Origin: Kiritimatiellales bacterium
GTDB lineage: Bacteria > Verrucomicrobiota > Kiritimatiellia > Kiritimatiellales > Pontiellaceae
Length of the DNA stretch: 13,048 nucleotides
Assembly: GCA_021734595.1 (NCBI GenBank)
Contig: JAIPIO010000092.1
Location: 1-13,048, forward strand
Reading direction: 5' to 3'
Shown here piece after piece: positions 5,230-10,886 of the stretch. Position numbers and translations under genes: made by a program. The notes beneath the pieces were generated by a model. The model was not told the DNA's origin. It searched no databases and saw only the letters and a list, made by a program, of their open reading frames with translations. Positions within the stretch are counted from its first letter, which is position 1. Each line of letters begins with the position of its first letter.

Positions 5230-8200
5230 ATGAAAACTCGTTATTACATGGTTGCACGGCTTTGCGGATTGCTCGCGTGGCTGATCATCGGGCTTTGCCA
5301 AACGAGTGCATCCGCCCGCGAGGTCGTGGCGGGTTACCGCAATGATTACCAGTCGGATACGATGCCGACCGGCTGGAGCTACATGTGGAACGCAGGCGGC
5401 GATGTTGCCGACCCGGCCAACTATGCGCTGCTCGAAGCCGACGGGGTCGAATGGGATACCGATGCCTCGAACCCCGGACAGCCGGATCCGGCGCCCGGCT
5501 CCCACCTCCAACTGCACAGTACGGGCGGGCATCCCGGCACCGGCAATCCCGACCGTTACGCGATCGCGGCATTCAACGTTTCCCTGCCCGGACACTACTT
5601 CATTACGAACAGTTTCATTACATTGTCCAACACCAACTTTGGCGGCAGCGTGGATGGTGTGCACCTGCGTGTTCACGTTACGGACCGTGCGCCCGTTATC
5701 GATCTTGTCCTGACGGCCCTGCAGACGACGAATTTCAATGCCGACCTTGGTCTTATCGAGCCCAGAGCTTCAATTTATGTTGCCGTTGGCGAAAACGGCA
5801 CTTCCACACGCGATGCGTTTAAAATGGATTTCCAGATCGAACGGTCCGATTCGTATGTCAGTTCCGAGTATCCCGCCCCAGCTCCACTGCCGCTCGGCCA
5901 GGCTTCACCGCTGTCCGGGCTTGAAATCCTGCGGCCGGGCCTGCCCAAGGTTTTCTTTTTCCGCAAGCCGGAAAACTTTTCCAGGCAGAATCCCTACGAC
6001 ACCTGGCGCACTGCGTTGAAGCGCCTTAACGGCATAAACGCCAAGGTGCGCTGGGAAGAGATTAATTGGCTGAGCGGTGGCCAGATGGAGATTTATACCG
6101 CTCAGTTTTCCCAGGATGAGCCGCGCGAGCTACTGTTGTGCCACTACAACAACGAGGGCATGGATCCGCGGTTTGCCGCATCTTTTCCCGCAGGTTATCG
6201 TCTGCATCCCATGCATTGGCTCTATCACGAGGGCACCACCCTGACCGCGGCGGTCTCGGACACGAATACTGTCCTGACCGTGACAGACACAACTAAATTC
6301 AGGACCGACTTCGGGCGTTACGACTCAGACAACGATGACATCGTTATCGTGCCGACCAATGAACAGGGCCAACTGGACTGGAACCTTGCGGAACAAACCA
6401 CGCTGATTGCTATCACAAACGGCAATCAGTTGATTGTCGAACGCGGTCTGTTCGGTACCACCGCAACGAATCATCCGATTGGCAGTTACGTGGCGCCGCA
6501 TGTGGTATCGGGCCCATGGGGTACTGCCAACCGCTTTCTTTGGCATGCCAATTATTCACTCGTATGTCCCCTCGATGATCAGGGACGCAACGCTGGCGAC
6601 ATCATGGCGGAACAGTTCCGCCAGTGGTTCGCGCCGGGCGGGCCGCTCGAATATCATCACGGGATCGGTTTCGATGTGCCGCCATGGGATAACAGCACCA
6701 AGAAATTCGGCACAGGGCGCTTGATTGATGTCGATCTCGACGGTCAGGAGGACGGCGGTGTCCTATTCAACGAAAACGTTCTTGGACTGGGTCTCTACGA
6801 TTTCTATCTTAAGCTTCGCGCAACGCTGGGTACCGAAAGGATCATCACCTGCGACAGCGCCCACCTGCCCCACCAGAAAGCAGTCGGACTACTGGACGGC
6901 ATGGAGGCGGAATCCTTCAGTGGGCTTAATGATCCTTATCTCAAGAGTTGGTCTGAACGACTCAATGTCCTGCGTTACTGGCATGCCTTCTGCCCTACCG
7001 CGTATCCGATGTCCTACGTTGTGGACAAGATCAAGTCCGACGTCCTGGCCGACCCGCCGCTGAACCTGCACCGCATCCAGCTCGCGACCATCTCAATCCT
7101 CGGTGCGGTCACCGCCTGTGCCGCCGATTTGCCGCCGGATGATGATGGCTTCGGCTACGGCATCTGGGACGAACTGGTTCAGGGCACGAACAAGGTCGCC
7201 AATTGGCTCGGTGCCCCCGTTGGCCCGGTCCGGCGCCTCGGATTGGAAACCCCCGACCTGCTCGGCGGCGATGGCATCGCCCTGCCCGATTCCTTCGTGA
7301 ATGCGTGGACGTCATCCGATGCGATGATAGCGCGCGACGGCGCAGCGCTCCGGATTGATGCGCTGTCTGGAGAGAACGGCCCATCAAAGCAGGAGATGAG
7401 TGTCACGATGACCAATGTAACCATCGGTTCCGGCGATCTGCTCATCCGTTTCGAGACCAAGTGCGAAAAGCTCACGCATTTTCCCGCCGATGTGCCCCGC
7501 TGGCTGTTTGTCACCGTGGACGGTCGGCAACCCAGCGCGGATACGGCCGACGAGCTTTTTGCGTGGACCGGGTCGAACGGCTGGGCCGAGGCGGTCTTCT
7601 ACTACCGCGATGCCGGCCCCGCAACGGTCGATATCGGCATCCGCTTTGAGGGGCGTCAGGATGTCTGGCTCCGCAACATAACCGTCCACAATGCCGCGGA
7701 TACCATGGCGCGCGAATTCGAGCGCGGCGTTCTGCTCGCCAATCCCTCCGTCCACAGCAACAGTTTTGATCTGGCCACGCTGTTCCCCGGCACCGCCCTG
7801 CGCCGCATCATGGCCACGCCCGCTCAGGACACCGTGGTGAACAATGGCCTGCCGGTTGGTGCAACGGTTACCCTCGACGGGCTCGACGGCCTGTTCCTGC
7901 TCAAGGATGGCGCCGATCTGGATAATGACGCCCTTGACGATGAGTGGGAAATCTTCTGGTCGGGCACCCTCGCCCGACTCGGCGACCCGGGCACCGATTC
8001 CACCGGCATCGATTCCGACGGGGACGGACAAAGCGACTCTGCGGAGATGGCCGCCGGCACGGATCCGCTCGACCCGCGTAACCGCTTTCAAATTGTCGAA
8101 GGTCAGCCCCAAGATTCCGATTTCCAGTTGACCTGGAGCGCGATTGCTGACCACAGCTACCGGATTCTCTACTCCACAAATCTCATTGCTGGATGGCACA

Positions 8201-8322
8201 CGCTTCCCGGCGAACATGCGGCGGGAGCCAGCAACACGAACCTGACGGTGGTGATACCTGATGGAGCCCTTCCCGAATCGGATCGCTTCTTCTTCGCCAT
8301 CCAGCTGATCGAACATCCTTGA
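5230..8322 (+). CDS. Large secreted protein, possibly a glycoside-hydrolase-like enzyme, with C-terminal calcium-type spacer and beta domain
   Basis: The 1030-aa product starts MKTRYYMVARLCGLLAWLIIGLCQTSASA, a clear Sec signal peptide with cleavage near residue 29. The ATG at 5230 is preferred over 5209 because it begins this signal. The region of about residues 100-220 looks beta-rich. The middle (about 300-650) has alternating motifs suggestive of a TIM-barrel glycan enzyme: FHLP-like MHWLYHEG, GIGFDVPPWD (about 478-487), DVDLDGQEDGG, and GLLDGMEAESF (about 553-563) with acidic residues at strand ends. About 700-830 resembles a carbohydrate-binding beta-sandwich. Residues about 895-950 hold Asp-rich turns (DLDNDALDDEW, GIDSDGDGQSDSAE, GTDPLDP) as in thrombospondin type 3-like calcium sites. 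The last 75 residues (WSAIADHSYRILYSTNLIAGWHTL) resemble the terminal beta domain common in Verrucomicrobia/Kiritimatiellota secreted proteins. I do not recognise a named family; the enzymatic role is inferred. Confidence 0.85.
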   Translation: MKTRYYMVARLCGLLAWLIIGLCQTSASAREVVAGYRNDYQSDTMPTGWSYMWNAGGDVADPANYALLEADGVEWDTDASNPGQPDPAPGSHLQLHSTGGHPGTGNPDRYAIAAFNVSLPGHYFITNSFITLSNTNFGGSVDGVHLRVHVTDRAPVIDLVLTALQTTNFNADLGLIEPRASIYVAVGENGTSTRDAFKMDFQIERSDSYVSSEYPAPAPLPLGQASPLSGLEILRPGLPKVFFFRKPENFSRQNPYDTWRTALKRLNGINAKVRWEEINWLSGGQMEIYTAQFSQDEPRELLLCHYNNEGMDPRFAASFPAGYRLHPMHWLYHEGTTLTAAVSDTNTVLTVTDTTKFRTDFGRYDSDNDDIVIVPTNEQGQLDWNLAEQTTLIAITNGNQLIVERGLFGTTATNHPIGSYVAPHVVSGPWGTANRFLWHANYSLVCPLDDQGRNAGDIMAEQFRQWFAPGGPLEYHHGIGFDVPPWDNSTKKFGTGRLIDVDLDGQEDGGVLFNENVLGLGLYDFYLKLRATLGTERIITCDSAHLPHQKAVGLLDGMEAESFSGLNDPYLKSWSERLNVLRYWHAFCPTAYPMSYVVDKIKSDVLADPPLNLHRIQLATISILGAVTACAADLPPDDDGFGYGIWDELVQGTNKVANWLGAPVGPVRRLGLETPDLLGGDGIALPDSFVNAWTSSDAMIARDGAALRIDALSGENGPSKQEMSVTMTNVTIGSGDLLIRFETKCEKLTHFPADVPRWLFVTVDGRQPSADTADELFAWTGSNGWAEAVFYYRDAGPATVDIGIRFEGRQDVWLRNITVHNAADTMAREFERGVLLANPSVHSNSFDLATLFPGTALRRIMATPAQDTVVNNGLPVGATVTLDGLDGLFLLKDGADLDNDALDDEWEIFWSGTLARLGDPGTDSTGIDSDGDGQSDSAEMAAGTDPLDPRNRFQIVEGQPQDSDFQLTWSAIADHSYRILYSTNLIAGWHTLPGEHAAGASNTNLTVVIPDGALPESDRFFFAIQLIEHP

Positions 8323-8335
8323 TACGGATTGCTTG

Positions 8336-9418
8336 CTAATCCCTGAACAGATAGGCCGCGTTGCAGGCGCCCTCGGCGCTGACCATGCAGGAACCGACCG
8401 GCGAATCCGGCGTGCAGGCTTTTCCAAACATTGGACAATCGGTCGGCAGTTTGATGCCGCACAGGATCACGCCGCAGATGCAGCCCTTCGGCTCGTGGCT
8501 GTCGGTCACAATCTCAAAACGCCGGTCCGCGTCAAAGCGGGCAAATTCCTTACGGATGCCGTAGCCGGCCTTGGGGATCACACCCAGTCCGCGCAGCTCG
8601 TCATCCTTCTCCTCGAAGACCTCTTCGATCACCTGCTGCCCCTTGCGGTTTCCATCTGTCTTCACCGCGCGCTTGTAGGCATTGAGGTTGTCCGAATCGC
8701 CCGAAGCCAGTTCGCGGGCCAGCTCGAGGATGGCTGCCAGCAGGTCGAGCGGCTCGAATCCTCCCACCGCCATCGGCACACCATATTTTTTGCAGAGCTC
8801 ATCATAGGGGTGTGTGCCGATGATCGCCGTCACATGCCCCGGCGTGATGAAACCATTGATTTGTGCCTTCCCCGAAGAAAGCACCGCTTCGAGCACCGGC
8901 GGCACGCGCTTGGCCGAGAGCAGCACCGAAAAGTTTTCCACTCCGGCTTTTTGAGCTTCAAGAATCACCAACCCGATGCCCGGCAGCGTGGTCTCGAAAC
9001 CGATTCCAAGAAACACCACCTGCTTGCCGGGATTCTCCTGGGCGAATTCCAATGATTGGAAAGGCGAGTAGACCGGCTGAATGTCCGCGCCCTCCGCCGC
9101 CGCCTTTTCCAGACTCGTCGTGGTGCCCGGCACCCGCATCAGGTCACCGAACGTGAAAACGGTTGCGCCCTCTTCCAAAGCCAGAAAAACCGCCTGGTCG
9201 ATATATTCAATCGGCGTCACGCAGACCGGGCAACCCGGCCCCGACACCAACCGCAACCCCGGCGGCAGCATTTCACGGAGCTTGTATTTATAGATGGTGT
9301 GCGTCTGCCCGCCGCACACCTCCATAATGCTGAACGAGCGGTCGCCCACCGCCTCGGCAATCGCCGTCGACAGCTTCTTCGCCAGTTCCGGGTTTTTGAA
9401 ATCTTTCAATAAATTCAT
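8336..9418 (-). CDS. hypD: [NiFe] hydrogenase maturation protein HypD
   Basis: HypD is the iron-sulfur scaffold on which, with HypC, the Fe(CN)2CO group of [NiFe] hydrogenases is assembled. The 360-aa product has MEVCGGQTHTIYKY, GPGCPVCVTP with the catalytic cysteine pair, FLGIGFETTLPG, and FITPGHVTAIIGTHPYD. The C-terminal cluster region is CICGVILCGIKLPTDCPMFG, then CTPDSPVGSCMVSAEGAC. The start at 9416-9418 (MNLLKDFKNPE) is chosen; the frame to 9439 merely translates the CACTAAT repeat. No good ribosome site is visible because the repeat occupies its place. Two TTCCAA-type palindromes lie inside the gene. It follows hypC by 76 bp and ends 13 bp from the convergent secreted-protein gene, with no terminator seen in that gap. 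Confidence 0.97.
   Translation of the reverse strand: MNLLKDFKNPELAKKLSTAIAEAVGDRSFSIMEVCGGQTHTIYKYKLREMLPPGLRLVSGPGCPVCVTPIEYIDQAVFLALEEGATVFTFGDLMRVPGTTTSLEKAAAEGADIQPVYSPFQSLEFAQENPGKQVVFLGIGFETTLPGIGLVILEAQKAGVENFSVLLSAKRVPPVLEAVLSSGKAQINGFITPGHVTAIIGTHPYDELCKKYGVPMAVGGFEPLDLLAAILELARELASGDSDNLNAYKRAVKTDGNRKGQQVIEEVFEEKDDELRGLGVIPKAGYGIRKEFARFDADRRFEIVTDSHEPKGCICGVILCGIKLPTDCPMFGKACTPDSPVGSCMVSAEGACNAAYLFRD
8422..8436. repeat. TTCCAA-type palindrome in hypD (one mismatch)
   Basis: The sequence TTCCAAACATTGGAC differs from TTCCAA-N3-TTGGAA only in the last base. It encodes CPMFG of the DCPMFG motif, which is conserved in HypD generally. This copy may therefore be partly fortuitous. Confidence 0.5.
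9047..9061. repeat. Perfect TTCCAA-N3-TTGGAA palindrome in hypD
   Basis: TTCCAATGATTGGAA lies in hypD, encoding FQSLE in the stretch SPFQSLEFAQENPGK. Other HypD proteins have a similar-length segment here, so the motif appears to be accommodated without adding residues. Confidence 0.75.
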
Positions 9419-9423
9419 ATTCA

Positions 9424-9503
9424 AACCACTAATCCACACTAATTGGCACTAATTCCAGAATAGCGGAATTTCCATTAGTGTAGATTAGTGAAAATTAGTG
9501 GTT
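9424..9503. repeat. Inverted array of CACTAAT heptamers with 10-bp period between hypC and hypD
   Basis: CACTAAT occurs at 9427, 9437 and 9447, and its complement ATTAGTG at 9474, 9484 and 9494, each triplet with an exact 10-bp step. The two halves form a long stem: 10 bp at the base (9424-9433 with 9494-9503), then 7-bp blocks separated by 3-nt interruptions. AATTCC/GGAATT (9451-9456, 9465-9470) forms an alternative hairpin at the tip. The repeat supplies the hypC stop codon (TAA in the outermost unit) and its last residues NH. It also fills the space where the hypD ribosome site should be. Confidence 0.85.
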
Positions 9504-9716
9504 CGCATTAAGTTCTTTCCAGATGGCAAGCGTCTCTTGCGCCTCTTCCTCATCCAACTCATTGATCGCAATCCCGGTGTGCACCAGTACATAGGTGCCG
9601 ATCTTCACTTCCTCCAGCAGCGCGGTGGAAAACTCAAGCTTAACACCCATCTGCTCCCCGATCGCCTTATTGCCGTCGAGTACCTCAACTACTTTAATCG
9701 GTATCGCTAAGCACAT
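9495..9716 (-). CDS. hypC: [NiFe] hydrogenase maturation chaperone HypC
   Basis: HypC is a small chaperone that binds HypD and the hydrogenase large-subunit precursor and delivers the Fe(CN)2CO unit. The 73-aa product starts MCLAIPIKV with the essential Cys2. It continues with the compact beta-barrel core, including VKLEFSTALLEEVKIGTYVLVHTGIAINELDEEEAQETL, which matches the family's G-[DT]-[YW]-V-[LI]-V-H-x-G-x-A signature. The ATG at 9714-9716 is taken as start, with AGGAG 9 nt upstream; a TTG two codons earlier would displace Cys2 and is unlikely. The stop and last two codons lie inside the CACTAAT repeat. The gene is 27 bp after the diacylglycerol kinase gene and 76 bp before hypD. Confidence 0.96.
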   Translation of the reverse strand: MCLAIPIKVVEVLDGNKAIGEQMGVKLEFSTALLEEVKIGTYVLVHTGIAINELDEEEAQETLAIWKELNANH

Positions 9717-9743
9717 AATCAATTACTCCTACGTAAAAATCTT

Positions 9744-10097
9744 TCATGCAAAAACAAGCAGTCCTATAAGTCCCGCACCAATAGCACAAAAAAGCACTGC
9801 CCCGGCCGCAACATCTTTCGCCTTCTCTACCAGCGGATGGTATTCGGGGGAGGCAACGTCGCACAAAAGCTCAAACGCCGTATTTAACGCCTCTGCGGTC
9901 CAGACCGAGACGATTGCCAGAATTACTAGGCACCACTCAACTCGATCCAATTCAAAACCAAAACCGGCGGCAACTACAACCACTGTCGCCACCGCATGGA
10001 TCCACGCATTGTGCTGCGACTTCAGCATCGTTCCAATGCCCCGGAACGCATACCCGAAGCTCTTCAACCGGTCTGTGGCTGTAAATCTTTTTCCCAT
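9744..10097 (-). CDS. Diacylglycerol kinase family protein (DgkA or undecaprenol kinase)
   Basis: This is a small integral membrane kinase that phosphorylates diacylglycerol or undecaprenol with ATP at the inner membrane. The 117-aa length is typical. After a basic N-terminus (MGKRFTATDRLKSFGYAFRGI) come three hydrophobic segments, at about residues 33-48, 54-70 and 98-116. The family signature EALNTAFELLCDVASPEYHPLVEKAKDVAAGAVL (about 69-102) is intact, including the metal-binding Glu and the KAKD-x-AAGAV block. The RSFxxAxxG-like segment and N-A-W-I-H also fit. The start ATG is at 10095-10097, 5 bp after the stop of the small upstream gene, so the two are probably co-translated. Substrate preference cannot be decided from sequence. 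No functional tie to the hyp genes is apparent. Confidence 0.93.
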   Translation of the reverse strand: MGKRFTATDRLKSFGYAFRGIGTMLKSQHNAWIHAVATVVVVAAGFGFELDRVEWCLVILAIVSVWTAEALNTAFELLCDVASPEYHPLVEKAKDVAAGAVLFCAIGAGLIGLLVFA

Positions 10098-10102
10098 CTC
10101 AT

Positions 10103-10300
10103 CTACGTTTTGGTTTCATACTCTCCGCCCTCTTCCTGAATCCGCAGCGCTTCCGCAGCAGAAACTTTATAGGGCTGACCGTTGCGATTGATGATAACGT
10201 CCTGCCCCAGCTTCGCCTTCTTCACCAGTTCGTCATGCACCGCACGCTTCATGCACAACCGGGCTTCTTCCGCCATTTCCAAAATCTTTTTCTCACTCAT
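10103..10300 (-). CDS. Small protein, partner of the zeta-toxin-like kinase gene (putative antitoxin-like)
   Basis: This is a 65-aa soluble, highly charged protein (MSEKKILEMAEEARLCMKRAVHDELVKKAKLGQDVIINRNGQPYKVSAAEAL and an acidic end). The pattern of a helical N-terminal part followed by a short beta-like V-I-I-N-R-N-G-Q-P segment resembles small proteins that usually accompany zeta-toxin-type P-loop kinases, though I name no family. Its ATG (10298-10300) overlaps the end of the kinase frame by 8 nt. A good site GGAGAG lies 5 nt upstream inside the kinase frame. This indicates translational coupling with the full-length kinase. If the kinase is broken by the TGA at 10583-10581, ribosomes would no longer reach this overlap. 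Its own site could still start translation. Confidence 0.8.
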   Translation of the reverse strand: MSEKKILEMAEEARLCMKRAVHDELVKKAKLGQDVIINRNGQPYKVSAAEALRIQEEGGEYETKT

Positions 10301-10880
10301 TGCAACTCTCCAGAATCAATTGATATCGAGTTTCATCAAGTATGGTTCTATTACCCGCCTCATCTGCAGAAACAAGTATCGGCTCCGGCTCCGAGTTGTC
10401 ATAGCACATAACCTCGTCACACAAAGGCGAAAAAACGTCCAGAAAGTTGGAGATGGTTCTGCGGTAGCGACGGGCAATTGCCTCGTCTGGGATATCATGT
10501 CCACCCGACTCCACACGTTGCTTAACGCGTAATCGCGAAAACTCCGCGCTTGGAATCCAGAGATAAAACAGAATGATCTTTCAACCATTGGAACTCATAC
10601 TGTTCAAAAGCCGGACATACGAACGCCCCGACAGTGTCGTCTCAAATGCAAAGTCAGCCCTTCCTGCCACATTCGATTGAATTTCGCGCAACAGGGTCTT
10701 TCCGGCTTCAAGTTGCGCCTTCGACGGATCAAGCGGAGATAACCCATCGGCAATCAAATCCGCATTGATGAAATTACGGCATCCCGTTATCTCTGGCAGA
10801 TACCGCAACGCAAACGTCGTCTTTCCCGCACCATTTGGTCCGGCAATTACATAACAGGTGGGCTGAAGTTTTGATGCCAT
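10293..10880 (-). pseudogene. Zeta-toxin-like P-loop kinase interrupted by one in-frame TGA
   Basis: The frame begins MASKLQPTCYVIAGPNGAGKTTFALRYLP. It has a Walker A motif GPNGAGKT at about residues 13-20, then NFINADLIADGLSPLDP and FAFETTLSGRSYVRLLNSM, as in small zeta-toxin/AAA_33-type ATPases. Codon 100 is TGA (10583-10581). In the same frame the coding sequence resumes immediately with KIILFYLWIPSAEFSRLRVKQRVESGGHDIPDEAIARRYRRTISNFLDVFSPLCDEVMCYDNS and stops at 10293, giving the normal family length of about 195 residues. The second half carries the conserved R-V...GGHDIP...RR-[FY] block. Thus one substitution, not a frameshift, interrupts it. TGG (Trp) at that codon would also restore a perfect TTCCAACCATTGGAA palindrome. 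It starts 6 bp after the thrC stop. A base-calling error cannot be excluded. Confidence 0.85.
10579..10593. repeat. TTCCAA-type palindrome damaged by the stop-creating base change
   Basis: The plus strand reads TTTCAACCATTGGAA. A single T-to-C at 10581 gives the perfect palindrome TTCCAACCATTGGAA and turns the TGA codon into TGG. The same core, TTCCAATGGTTGGAA on the other strand, is found intact at 3457-3471 and 12012-12026. Confidence 0.75.
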
Positions 10881-10886
10881 ACGTCT

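Noticed and set aside
7384..8427. 347-aa minus-strand reading frame overlapping the secreted-protein gene and hypD
   Set aside because: It is an antisense shadow of GC-rich coding sequence; no family motifs, and it runs into hypD in another frame.
9419..9439. Extended N-terminus of HypD beginning at 9439
   Set aside because: These residues only translate the CACTAAT repeat; MNLLKDFKNPE is the family-like start.
10581..10583. TGA as a selenocysteine codon
   Set aside because: The kinase family has no selenocysteine at this place, no SECIS-like hairpin was noticed after it, and TGG restores both protein and palindrome.
10293..10588. A frameshift in the zeta-like kinase gene
   Set aside because: The downstream coding sequence is in the same frame (distance between the parts is a multiple of three), so a single TGA explains it without an indel.
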